NCBI GenBank assembly: GCA_018398575.1 | Contig: JAGTXZ010000008.1 | Location: 1,240,001 to 1,304,000 of the forward strand | Origin: Ampelomyces quisqualis | Taxonomy: Eukaryota > Ascomycota > Dothideomycetes > Pleosporales > Phaeosphaeriaceae | Direction: 5' to 3' | DNA length: 64,000 nucleotides | Part shown: piece after piece, positions 10,136 through 22,760 of the stretch | Layout: each line of letters opens with the position of its first letter | Position numbering within the stretch: the first letter of the stretch is position 1 | Position numbers and translations under genes: made by a program | The notes under the pieces: model-generated | What the model was told of the DNA's origin: nothing | Seen by the model: the letters and a program-made list of their open reading frames with translations, nothing else | Database searches by the model: none

Positions 10136-12830
10136 TTTAACAGTTAAGGACTATTAAGTACTATAGCACTAGTAGAACTATATACTGCAGCTAGCTACTT
10201 ATGTCTTTATACTCTTGTAGCGTAGGCTAACTAAGCTAGTTCTTCTTATTTAGTTATATAGGCTTTTTAATTAAATATAGTATAGTTAAATTGCGCTTCT
10301 TTAAAAGGAGACTAGCCTAGACGCAGCTACTAGGCTTAACGTCCTATAGGGCATAGGTTAGTAGATACACAACGTGCTCTATGTATAGACAGCTATAACT
10401 ACTACTACTACTTATAGAGTAGTAGCTATCTTACTAGTTAGTTATGTTAAGATTATGTACTATGTCTGCTAGTGCTGTACTATCTACTACAGTAGTCTAT
10501 ACTATTGCGTTATATTAAGGCTAACCTAATAGTATCTACGCGTTATACTAGTAAAAGTATATTAAGTTATTATAACATTTGCTATACCTGCTATTTAGAA
10601 CTACTTAATAATACTCTATTTCTTCTTTATACTGTTACACTAACCTATTACACTTGTCTAGTTCTAGTTACTATTTCTCTTTAGTTAAAGTAATTACGTT
10701 AAGTATATTACCTTTAATTACAATATTATAGGCTTGCGTTAAAAATTCTTTCTATGCGTCTTCTACTATAATGCTCTAGCTATCTCTATAGTTCTTAAAC
10801 TATAGCTATTTATTTGCCTTATAAAGGTATTCTAGTGTAAGTTTATCTGCATGTCTATACTCTTCTAGTAAAACATCTTTTACCTTACCTAATACTTTAC
10901 ACACGCGTATATAGATAGCACTCTATACAAGTTATTATATATTATATTACGTTTAGATCTACTTACATTGTTAGTGTTTCTATATAGGACTTTTTCCTCC
11001 TCTCTAACGTCCTTCTTTCTATCCTTTTCTATTAAGTAGTTTACCTTCTTCTTCTCTTTGTTATTATAATTGTTTATAAGCGCATTATAGTAATCTTGCG
11101 TCTCTTTTGTGCAGTTAGCTAGGATATTATCTACGTTATTGTTATAGGTATTCTTTAGCACTAAAACGTTAGCCCTGTTATTCTCTTGTTAGTTTATGTA
11201 TATAGTAATATCCTGTTATATATTATTCTATATAAGAATCTGTTAAATGCCTTCTAGGTTCTTCTATTTTTTGCAAATAGTATTAAAGTAGTCTACTTTT
11301 TGTTTGCTAATACTATATATAGAACTTGTAACATACTTTCTATAGTGTGTCTATAGAAGGGTATAGTTTTCCTAGTACTGTTGTTATTAAATTCTCTTAT
11401 TACGTTAAATATAACTAAGCCTATTAGTGCTACTATATTTACACTTAGTTTATTAAACTTCTCTTGATTTCTAGTTATTATAGTAATACCCTATTTTCTA
11501 TTATTATAGAGGAACTATGCTATTACTACTGCGAGACTAGGGTTTAGAAATCTAGCAGATTTAGGCTATCTTTAGTTAGCTAGTATAGCTGTTTTAGAGA
11601 TATACTTGCGTTCTTTAGGTCTTATAGTAGGTAAACAAAGTCTTTAAGCAGTTTGCTAGGCTTAAGAACCTATCTATCTAGGTGATTTAATATATAAGCA
11701 CTAGTAATTTCTAGTTATTCTTTTCTTATTACGTAGATCTATAAGTTACTGCATATGTCTAGTATCTAGGCGCCTACTATTAGCTACTATCCTTAGTAGA
11801 CCGCAATAGTATCTATATAGTAGGCAGCTTCTTTATATAGCGTTAAGCTAATATATAATTAAACTAATAACAGTAGAGTATTCCATACTTCTATCTAAGC
11901 GTCTAGTAGTATTTAGGCGTATATGTGCCTGCGTACATTAAGCTATAGTATTATTACTATACTATATAGCGTCTTTCTGTTATTAGTAAGTAGTTGCGTT
12001 ACTAGGATAACTTTTGCCTTCTCTAGTATAGTCTTGTTTTCTAGTAACACACTTTCCTTTACCTAGCGTTTTTCTTTCCTCTATAGTAGTAACTTAAATA
12101 GGTCTGTACTAGATAAAAGGAGTTACAACTCTATAATAGTTAGAACTACTTATTTGTATATAGTAAGGTATCTTTCTATAATATAACAGCTTTAAGTCTA
12201 ATAGTAGTTTTCTTTTAACTACTAACGTTTTCTATATATTAGTTCTATAGGTTTTTAGTTTGTGTTAGCTTCTTATGCTTATGCTACTACTGCGTCTAGA
12301 TTTCTCTTGTTAACAAGTAAGTAAGGCTATAGATCTATAAGTATATAGTATTTAATCTCTAGGCTATCTTATTAGGTAACTTTTTAGTTAGGCTAGTGTA
12401 GTAGTTAGTTATATATCTGTTTTAACACTAGAGTTAAGGCTTAAGAATAGTAGCGTTAGAGTCTAGATAGTTTTTAGTCTCTACAGCATCTTAGTTTTTA
12501 GTATGTTAGTTCTAGAGTTATATCTCCTAGGAGCCTAACCTTTACACTATTATCTGTTAGTACTTGTTTTAGCGCTTGTTTAGACAGAGATATAGTATAC
12601 TACTAATATTACTTAAATTTGCTACTTAGTACAGAGTATATAGAGTAAGCGCTCGCACTTTAAATATTAGAAAACTATTAGTAAGAGTAGCAGAAGTAAG
12701 TAATGTATATAGCGCAATAGAATTTTTAGTTTATAAGTATAAGTAGAGTTTTTATAACACATACAGTCTAATATTACCTTAAATTCTACTAGAGCGTAGT
12801 AGTTAAGCTATTTAATTAGATAGCTTCTTG

Positions 12831-13267
12831 TTCTTAACTACGTGCTAGCATATATAATAGTTATCTACTATTGGCATAAATAGTTATGCGCGCAATATAG
12901 GTAATTAGGTACCTTTCTATTCTTAACTAATTGTTAGCGTATACAATAGTTGTCTACTGTTAGCATAAATAGTTATACGCGTAATACAGGTAATTAGGTA
13001 CTCTTCTGTCCTTAACTAATTGTTAGCGTATACAATAGTTGTCTACTGTTAGTATAAATAGTAGTATACGCAATACAAGCAATTAGGTACTCTTCTATTC
13101 TTAACCAATTGTTAGCGTATATAATAGTTATCTACTATTAGCACAAATAGTAGTGCGCGCAATACAAGTAATTAGGTGCCTTTCTATTCTTCTATCCTTA
13201 ACTAAATATTAGCGTATATAATAGTTGTCTACTATTAGTATAAATAGTTATGCGTGCAATATAGGCA
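12831..13267. repeat. Minisatellite T1, five units of about 90 bp
   Basis: Each unit has a ttgttagcgtatacaatag-like core followed by actgttagcataaatag, then a spacer around gtaattaggtacc. The P copy at 57545-57905 has four units. Confidence 0.9.
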
Positions 13268-14509
13268 ATTCTGTAGCCCTACACGCAGAAAACTACTTAC
13301 CTAGTAAGTTATTGTTACAGATCTAGTATACTACTATATTAGTTATGTTTGTAGATTAATTGTAAATAACGCCTAGTATATCTTTAATATAACTGTCTCT
13401 TGTAATACGCTATACTAGTGTACCTTTATAGATATCTATATTTACGCCTACCTATCTCTCTTCTTTGTATAGTAGTATATACTAATGCATTTACTTTTAA
13501 AGCCTAATTTATACTCTAATATATATATAAACAAATTGTAATTAAGGTTGTTAATATACTTGTCTATTACTAGTAGGTTGTAGTATGCATGTAACAGCTA
13601 GTTTATCCTAATAAGGGTATACTTATTTCTAGTTGCGTTTAATACTAATATAGTTATTATATTAGAAGTAATTTATATTATACTTAACTCTTTGTTAACT
13701 ATTTCTATTATCTTTCTACGTAGGTTTCTATCTAGTAAAGCTTACTTCTAACTGTTATTTAGTTTAGTTTTATTCTATTACAAGCGTATCTGTTAGGCTG
13801 CGTTATAGTAACATTAGACAGCAAAGTGTATAATTATCTAGATAAGGCAACTATTAGCTGCGTTCTATAGTAGTCTGTTCTGTTATAATGTAATTACTCT
13901 TATAATTTGCTATAAGTATTCTTTTGCTATAGTTGTCTGTAGGAAACAGCCTAGTATCTTCTGCCTTCCTATCTCTTATTCTATGTTAGAGTATATTAAG
14001 TTGTATTTCTCTGCTATTAGTTGCATTATATTGCATATACTGTCTTTTAACAATTATGTCTAGTGTTACTATAGTAGTGCTATTCTCCTGTCTGTACTAA
14101 CTAGTAATTCTAGGTAACTATTGCAATATCTCTATAATACCTGCGTATATAGATAAGAGTTACTAGTATTATACATTTGTAGTAGTATATAGTGTATAGT
14201 AAGGAGGATGCGTTAGCAGCCTTACGCTATAGTCTTATATTATAGCGCCTGTTATGTTAGCAGGTTTATATTCTATTAGGTATATTAAAGTAATAGTAGA
14301 GCTATTATTAGATATACAATTCTTTTTACTGTGTCTAACGCTATATACTAGCTGTCTTGCTATATTTACTTCTATTTATAATTCTATACTATATATATCT
14401 AGTCTTAATAAAACGCAAAAGAATATAGTCTATTATATTTGTCCTAATTAATATAATTATTTACATAGTATAAAACAAGAACCTTATTATTAAGTAGAGG
14501 TAAATTCTT
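13268..14509. other. Unit A interior, no recognised gene
   Basis: Matches P at about 56330-57540 in reverse. On the minus strand a long read-through frame is possible, rich in Gln and Asn once the stops are read as Gln. I recognise no domain, and the composition makes the frame weak evidence. It may be a second protein of the Plavaka-type element. Confidence 0.35.
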
Positions 14510-14935
14510 TAGTACTAGGTATATAGAGTAAATAACAGTTGTTATATTATATACCTTAAATAATTATAGTATACGTTACTTAGTCTTTATACTATATATA
14601 TAGTAGCGTACGCTTAGTATCTCTGTTATATATTTTATTTAACTATTATTATTAAACACTCTAACCTTGTAAAAGGCACCTATATACTTATATTTCTTTC
14701 TATTCTTCTCTAAGTATTTATTTTTAGTACTAGATGTATAGGGTAAACAATAGTTATTATATTATATACCTTAAATACTTGTAGTATATATTGCTTAGTC
14801 TTTGTACTATATATATAGTAGTACACGCTAAGCATTTCTATTATATAATTAATTTAACTATTATTGTTAAATGCTATAACCTTGCAGAAGGCACCTGTAT
14901 ACTTATATTTCTTTCTATTCTTGTCTTAGTGTTTG
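14510..14935. repeat. Tandem duplication T5, two units of about 215 bp
   Basis: Two head-to-tail copies, each with ttatattatataccttaaa early and atacttatatttctttct at the end. P has only one unit, at 56085-56320. Confidence 0.85.
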
Positions 14936-14959
14936 TTGTTAATAAATATAAGTATTAGG

Positions 14960-17340
14960 TGCACCTAAGCTATAGCTCTACTAGTTGCAACAGTCTAAGA
15001 TAGTTGCGTATAGTTCTTATATTTAAACTCTTATATCTATACGTAATCTTTGCGCTATTTTCTAGTCCTATACTAGTTAGGCGCGTATTATACTATATTG
15101 TCTTTGTAATATTTAGAGTTATTGTAGTGTTTACCTAATAGCCTTAAGTATCTTATAGAAGAATATATTTTTATATTTATCTTGTTTACCTAGTAAAAGT
15201 TAGAGTCTTATCTATCTTTATTATATAGGGTAACAAGACAGCTAGTTACCTTCTAATAGTAGTGTTAGACAAATACTATAGCAGTATATGTAAAGTCTAG
15301 CAACGTTATATATATAGTAACTTTACTAAGGAGCAGTATAATAGAATTTAGTAACATACCTAGTATAGACTATCTAAGTTATTTAAATAGTATTGCTGTT
15401 AACACGCTTATAGTAAAGGTGTACTTGCACTAGTTAGTAGTAGTGCACTATTAACTTTAGTCTATAACTATCTTATGTTTAAATACTATAAGCGCAAGCT
15501 ATCTAGAGTTGTAGAAGTAGATCTACGCAAGAAAATCTTTCTTGTTTATTATTAAGTAGAATTGTTTTACTTTTATAATATAGTAGGCCTTGCTGTTTAT
15601 TCTAGTATATATACTGTTAAGGGCCCTATACATATAGATATTATTAATAATATAGGTTAGCGCGTGCTATTTAGAGTAGTTAAAATCCTTTTCTTTTTCT
15701 TGCGTCTGTCTAAAAGGTTAAAACTCTTCTTTTAGAACATCTATTTATTTTATAGCTAACAACATATACCCTAACGTATTTTTGTTATAACTCTTGTATT
15801 ATAATAGTACTAGCAGATTGCACGTAGCCTAGATAAAATACAACGCGTATAGTGCATTAGTTACTAGCAGAGAAGACACTACTGCTACAAATTAGCAAAT
15901 TACTACTTTTTATTCTGCGCTAGTCTACTATAACACTTCTGTAAAAGCCCTCTTGTTATTAAACTGTTTTAGTTTAGTGTTATACTTAACCTAGCAGAAC
16001 CTTTTATTTAACTAGGCACAGCTATTATCTTTTACTACTAGAACTGCAGCACTATTCTAGCCCTTCTTTTGTCTAAGGTGTATATCTATTAGCATATCTT
16101 TTGTAAACTCTAATATCTTTATAACTAACTTCTTAAGTAGTAGATATAATATATCTGTAGCTAATAACTTATATATGTTAAAGTTGTAGTAATTCTAGCC
16201 AAAGTACTCTACTAGATAAACGTAATCTTTATATCCTTTATTAAGACAATAACTCTGTTACAAGCGTGTATACTCTTCTATTTGCTATAGATATTTATTG
16301 CATAAGTTCTCTTATTTGTCTAGTAGTACTATATATTAAGTATAGTGTCTGTTTTTCTTTATACCTGTTAGTAGCACTTACTCTTTATAGTTAGCTAGAA
16401 TTGTACAAATAGTTAGGTAACACTGTTATATCTGTTAGTTAGTACACTCTAGTTGTATGCTATATTTGGTAGCCTCTTTAAGTGCTGCAGTTACTAGTTA
16501 GCTTCTGTTCTCTATAGTAACTCTCTATTATTAACGCTATAGTTAGTACTTACGCAATAATAGTTTGCCTATATAGTAATAATGTACTTTACTCTTTAGA
16601 ATAGGGTCTAGAAGCTTAGCTTTTAGGATAAATCTAGCTAGTAGTGTCCTAGGTGTTGTTCTGCGTTATTATGCCTTACAGTTAAGATTTCTAATAGTAA
16701 TATATTTTAGCTATACTACTATATTACTAGATATTATAGACAACTGTGTTTTGTCTACTACTAGTATAACTAGCATAAGAGTTGCAGTATCTAGTAAGCG
16801 CTGTTGTATTAACTACTACTAATTCTCTAAGTATAGTTTATAATATACTCTTATAGAATTATTAGGTGTGCCTGTAAATAAACAGCTAGGTGCGTAAACT
16901 GTCTTGTTAGTAAATAGGTAATAACTAAGTATAAAAGCAATCTGTAATATAATGTCCTAGTATATAAATATATGTTAGTTAGGTTAGAGGTTTAATAACC
17001 TAGATATAATCGCAACGTCCTTATATATCTATACGTTATCTTATAGCCTAGATTAAATATTTAATATAGCCTATTGCTATTAGCGCTCTAATTAGAACTG
17101 TAGCTATAAATATAGCTTGTGTAGCTATATATTAGTAAAGAGGCTGTTAATGTTACCTAATATGCATTTTATCCTTTATAGCTACAATGCAAACGCTAGT
17201 GCAAAAAGTAAACTAAAGAGCCTTACTATATTATTTCTATTAGTGTTAGTATACGTGCGCTATTTAGCTGCGTGTAGCCTACTACTTTGCGTCTGCTAAT
17301 CCTAAACTAACTAGTTTAGTAGCGTGCTGTCTACTTACTA
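14960..17340 (-). pseudogene. Plavaka-type transposase remnant of unit A
   Basis: Minus-strand counterpart of the P gene at 46660-47821 plus 54935-56060. Plavaka-type enzymes (CACTA-related, long DDE transposases of fungi) cut and move their element. The easiest region to recognise lies at about 15900-16750, equivalent to the P motifs VVDKT and FNIYKLLAIDILYLLLKE. Here the gene is not interrupted by an LTR element. Stops are TAG/TAA only. The start and exact end cannot be set. The short open frame at 17117-17299 on the other strand is a shadow of this gene. Confidence 0.65.
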
Positions 17341-18600
17341 TCTTAAATAGCTTGTCCTATTCTTGTATAGACGCTAACATTAGGCCTATCTACCTCCTTG
17401 CCTTATATTTAGCTAGAGTATAGTCGCGTTTACATAAGGTGTTGCTATATAAAACAGGTACTACGTTATCTATAGTAGTCTCTATTACGTTACAGCTATT
17501 AGAGTTATACTATTATATTATAGTGTTAAAAGTTATAACTAGTGTATTGTTAAGTAGCAGGTAGCAACGCGTCTAGTATCAGGTACTATGTTTAATAAGT
17601 CCTGCGTACGTCTTAGTATAAAAGCTACATAGTATATATATATTATTTATTACTAATTTACTTATATATAACTTTATAGTTTAGGTGTAAGAAGACTAAG
17701 TAAATAAAAATAGTATTAATATTAGTTACGTAGTGTTAGAGTAGTTACTAGCAGCATCTATCCTGTGCTGTATAGTCTATTGTCTACTATAGTCTACTAA
17801 AGTCTACTATAGCTAATAGTTACCTTACCTGTGTACAGAACTATGCTAACAGTTATAGGTACAATAACTAATATTTTTTATCCTTCTATATTTCTTATTA
17901 TACTAACAACTGTTACGTAATTGCACTAGTGCTTACTTGTTAATAACTAGGTTAGGTAAGCTAGCTAACACAGCTTAATAGAGATTAATATTAATAATAA
18001 TCCTTATACTAAAAAATATTAACACTCTAGAATAAGCTAGCTACTGCAAGTTTAGAATATATATAGTAGAACCTAAACGCATAAAAAGGTAAGTATAACT
18101 ACAAGTAGACATGTATAAGGTTTAAAAGTATAAAAAAAAATAGACTAGTAGCTCTAGAAGCGTAGTATACAACCTGTACTAAGGTAGCAAGGCTTAGTAT
18201 AGATAAAGGCAGGTAGAATAGTGTACTATATATACTATAGGTAAGACTAGTAACAAGTATAGGTAATTATCTAATAGTAGAAAATAATAAGTATAATTTA
18301 TATATAGTGTTAACTAATATTCTAAGCAGCTAGTATATTTAATCTTATCTAGTTTTAAAATACCTATAGATCTAATTTTTATTCTTTTTCTAGCACAGTA
18401 TAAGATAGTTGTCTACTAGAAACTACTATTCTAACTTACTATAATGTGCTAATACAACAAAGGCTAAATAGTAATAAATACTATTAATAAACTACTATAC
18501 ATTAAACGCATCTACGTGCTGCTTACTCTTAAACTATTAGCGCTAATAGAGTATATAATAGCCTTACTAGCTAGCTACTTTCTACCTCTTGCTATATATA
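17341..18600. other. Unit A interior between Plavaka-type gene and array T2
   Basis: Matches P at about 45310-46600 in reverse. It contains a small run of imperfect gtctactatag / gtctactaaag repeats near 17778-17815. No gene recognised. Confidence 0.4.
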
Positions 18601-18985
18601 CGTTTTCCTAACATTAAAACTAGAGATAAATTTACCTATATATCTCTAGTCTTAAGGTTAAAGTAATAGTCTTTTGTTAAAATATATATAGAACTTTATA
18701 TTATTTTTATCTATTATATACTTACGCCTTCTTATATTTTCCTAACTTTAAAACTAGAAATAAATTTACTTATACATCTCTAGTCTTAGAGTTAAAGTAA
18801 CAGTCTTTTGTTAAAACATATATAAAACTTTTTGTTATTTTTATCTATTATACACTTATGCCTCCTTATATTTTCCTAACTTTAAAACTAGAGATAAATT
18901 TACCTATATGTCTCTAGTCTTAGAGTTAAGGTAATAGTCTTTTGTTAAAACATACATAGAATATTATATTATTTTTATCTATTAT
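18601..18985. repeat. Minisatellite T2, three units of about 130 bp
   Basis: Each unit starts ttttcctaac, contains a short inverted repeat (ctagagata … tatctctag) and the run cttttgttaaaa. P has two units at 45100-45309. Confidence 0.9.
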
Positions 18986-19320
18986 AAAACTAAGAGCTGC
19001 GTCTATAATATAAAAAATAAACTACGTATAGGTTATATATACAGCTACTTCTTAATACGTAACTTATACTTCTAAGTTAATATTACTATCTTTGTATATA
19101 TATTCCTTTTAAGTCTAAGAAACTTAATTCTTTATTATATTTTTATTCTTACAAAACCAAAACTATACCTATTACATCTATATGTTCGTGTGGTTTAAAA
19201 ATCTAGAACTAAGCTTTACTATATTGTTAGCACTATACCTACGCTACTTCTTAGCCTACTAGTATAGAAGCAAATTTATATCCTAGATAGACTCTTTAGC
19301 AGCTGTTTAGATGTTATAGC

Positions 19321-19716
19321 TTAACTAAGATACCTTATAACCTATTTAAGAACAAAGATCTCTATAACAATAGCTATAATAGCATTCTAGTACGCATATT
19401 AATAACGTAGCCTAATATAAGAGCGCTATTGTTGCAATAACTTTGTTATGTCCTGCAATACTATTACTTAACTAAGATACCTTATAACGTGTTTAACAAT
19501 AAGAATCTCTACAACAACAGCTATAATAGCATTTGAGTACGTATATTAATAACTTAGCCTAATATAAGAGCGCTATTGTTGCAACAACTTTGTTATATCT
19601 TATAATACTATTACTTAACTAAGATACCTTATAACGTATTTAACAACAAGAATTTCTATAACAATAGCTATAATAGTATCCTAGTACGCATATTAATAAC
19701 TTAGCCTAACTTAAGA
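19321..19716. repeat. Minisatellite T3, three units of about 148 bp
   Basis: Units share aactaagataccttataac and attaataacttagcctaa. P has two units at 44455-44725. Confidence 0.9.
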
Positions 19717-20314
19717 ATGTAATTCTTATACTATTAGGTAACTAGAAGATATTAGAGATATAACTACAATTTACATACTTTCGTCTATATACTATTATAG
19801 GCGAAAATTAAGAATAATATTAAGTTGCAGTTGTTTGTTAAAACTTCTCTATTCTAGTACTCTTATTAAGCTCTTTAACAGCAAAGCCTACTTAAGTATC
19901 TATAACCTCTCTTATACTATATACAATACATTTCTGTTAGACTCTATAAGTAGTAATCTAACGTCTAGATATTAAGATATTCTAACTATAACTTACATAA
20001 TATTAAGTCTCCTATTATTACTAAGCTTTATTATAGCTTTAAGAACTTCTACTAACGCAAAGAAGTTACGCGTATTAAACTTATCTACACTAAGATACTA
20101 CTAGCTATTAACAAAAAGGATACCTACTACGCTAGTAGGCATAGCTAAGACCTTAAAGAACACCTGTATAAATTAAAATAACAGGCCTGCATTTATTTGT
20201 CTTAGAGACGCTTAGTAGAGAAGAATATATATAAGAAGTAATATATAATACTTTAAAAATCTTATATATAGTATATAAGGCAGCAAATACCTTAAACGTA
20301 TTAATCTCTACAAT

Positions 20315-20795
20315 TAGGCTCTTCTAATAACTAGCAGCTACAGACGCGTTGCACTATTAGTAACTATTGTTTACAAGAGAATACTACTAGTACTGCACGC
20401 TACCTACTACTATAGTAGGCTTTTCTAATAACTAGCAGCTATAGTTATGTTACACTATTAGTAACTATTGTCTACTAGAGAATACTACTAGTGCTGCACG
20501 TAACCTACTACTGCAGTAGGCTCTTCTAACAACTAGCAGCTATAGTTGCGTTACACTGTTAGTAACTATCGTCTGCTAGAAAATACTACTAGTACTATAC
20601 ATAATCTACTACTATAGCAGGCTTCTTAAACAGCTAGTAGCTATAGTTGTGTTGCGCTATTAGCAACTGTTATATACTAAAGAATACTACTAGTGCTATA
20701 TATAACCTACTACTACAGCAGGCTTCTTAAATAGCTAGTAGCTACAGTCGCGTTATACTATCTATAACTATTGTCTACTAAAGAGTACTATTAGC
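20315..20795. repeat. Minisatellite T4, five units of about 100 bp
   Basis: Units share aactagcagctatagtt and gagaatactactagtgct. P has four units at 43535-43872. Confidence 0.9.
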
Positions 20796-21099
20796 GTTAA
20801 TTATAAGCTATCTATTGCAATAGGCACTTAGAGTAACTAATTAGTGCTACAATTATACTAGTATAGGTTTAAGGCTAAGCTTGGATTTTGTTTTATATTA
20901 AATGCTATAAGTAGCTACTAGAGTATTAGCATACGCAAGTATATTATCTTTACTATATTAGATAGTAGATTACTCTTTGTAAATACATCTAGTTTCTACT
21001 ATTATTCTACTACTACAACTTTAAGCCTATATTATCTAGTTTATAGATAGGTTAAGGTCTAATACCTAACTAGTAATATAGTTATACCTAGACTATTAT

Positions 21100-22760
21100 A
21101 AAACGTGTTAAGGTTTAGAAACATAAGGTATTGTTTCTGTATTTAATACTATAATAACTTACTATATAGGCTACTAGAGCCTTTTGCTGCTATATACAAC
21201 TAAATAATGTAACTAGCTTCTTCTTAAGAACGCAAGAGCACCTAGATAGCAACAAAACTAAATACACTAGCTATAATTACGCGTATAATAGGCGTCTACA
21301 ATAGAAAACTCTTAAGGCAGCTCTAAATAACTAGCATATAAAGTTGCAGGCAGCCTATATTATTATTACTAATAATATAATTTGCAAAACTATATATTAA
21401 CTTTAGCAACAGCTGCCTAAATACAATAGCTATAAAATACCAGAGTTTAATAACAGATAGTTTACTATATAGAAATAACAACACAGTATACAGTTACATA
21501 AATAGTTTACAAAAATAGTAGGTATCTATAGCAGTATAACAGTTAAAGACACTAAGCTTATAATAGAAGAGATTTGCAACGTAGTAAGTAGATACGCGCC
21601 TAAGAATTTATACAACATAGACAAGGCTAGTATATACTAGAAACACTTACCCTAATATATATTAGCAGATAATTTAGAAGCTAGATCTAGACTAAATAGA
21701 AAGTATATAACTAGTGTACTGTATATAAACACAGATAGCTTAGACTAAGTACTTCTATAGTTTATAGAATTCTTAAACTATATAACTTGTTTAGACAGTA
21801 AGAAGAACCTAAATATCTATAGTCTTAGTTATATCTATTAAGACAATAATTCTACTTAGATAGACACTAGTATTATACTAGAATAGCTAAAGTAGTTTAA
21901 TAACTGTATAAACAAACAAGTATTATTGCTAATTAATAGGTTTCTGCCTTACAAACACGCAGTAGCAAAGCTTTAGATAAGCTACTAATTGTTGTAGAAC
22001 ATTTAGTATATATAGTGTTAATATACTATAGGCTTATTATAGCAATAGAAGTTACAATACTTGCTAATATAATAGAGTTATATTCCTACCTGTAGGTAGC
22101 ATAATACTATACTAACTAACAGACTAAGGTATTACCTACGCATAGAAGGCTAAAGTCTACGCCTATTTCTTACACTTTATAGTAGAGAAAAGTATAATAG
22201 GCAAATATTCTACTAAGATAATAGATATTATCTACGCTATTTACTAGAGATATTACACGTAGTATAATAAGACAAGAGCTAAGACTATACGTAGTAGCTA
22301 GTAGATCTTAATATATCTAAATATGTACTACAGCCTACAGCTATATATAGATAACTTTTAGAAGACTTACTATAAGCTTAAAAATTTAGTTAACTAGCTT
22401 AAAGACATGCGCGTTATTAATAGTATAGACGTTAGGAGCTTTATTAAGTTACTTAAAGAGCGCAATTCTTACTACAAAGATCTAGCCTACTTCTTAGACT
22501 ATATTGTCGCAATATACAGTCTAAATAAGACAGAGGAGAACTATAAGGTACTATTACTTCTTAGACTATTACACTACAAAGCAACAGACATAATAGATTA
22601 ATTACAGGCGTACGTAGGTTAGCAAGAGTTTACTACAAACAATAAGCAATATATTAATAAGCTAGAAGCACTGTAACAGGCAACTATAAAATAGATAGCT
22701 GTAGAGCTATAAGATAGACGCCAAAAAGATATACGCGACTAGGTAGTAAGACTACGCTAA
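21100..22760 (+). pseudogene. Pogo/Fot-type transposase remnant of unit A (with E's empty TA site)
   Basis: DDE transposase of the CENPB/pogo class, which inserts at TA. Read-through translation gives the hallmark first-Asp region (YAPKNLYNIDKASIYWKH-like, near 21590-21645) and a second region VLLLINRFLPYKHAV near 21922-21965, where the catalytic Asp has become Asn by TpG to TpA. The C-terminus (22407-22760) includes a 64-codon open stretch and the RRQKDIRD-like tail seen in Fot transposases. A central TA at 22450-22451 is the empty version of the site into which element E inserted in P. Many TAG/TAA stops are present. The N-terminal HTH region is not clear. Confidence 0.72.

Larger units (their letters stand above)
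9931..12081. other. Left part of element E, no recognised gene
   Basis: Starts with a GC-rich hairpin (9957-9970, stem CGCGG/CCGCG, loop CAAC) and a decamer array (10070-10135). Both strands can be read through without TGA over long stretches, so coding direction is unclear. The most coherent candidate is on the minus strand around 10800-11500; it includes a 90-codon open stretch (10889-11161) that is very rich in Asn, Lys and Glu. I recognise no domain in it. If the SNF2-like gene on the right of unit A is plus-strand and was split by A, its 5' end would lie here, but I could not show this. Confidence 0.4.

Noticed and set aside
10889..11161. 90-codon open frame on the minus strand as a real gene
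   Set aside because: It is very rich in Asn and Lys, has no recognisable domain or promoter, and lies in a decayed element. It is mentioned only as part of the left side of E.
14254..14451. 65-codon open frame resembling a membrane peptide
   Set aside because: It lies opposite the read-through frame of the unit interior and its P counterpart shows no matching conserved peptide on that strand.
20315..20795. CRISPR-like array (regular repeats with spacers)
   Set aside because: The whole 100-bp unit is repeated with scattered transitions; there are no unique spacers, and the context is a fungal transposon.
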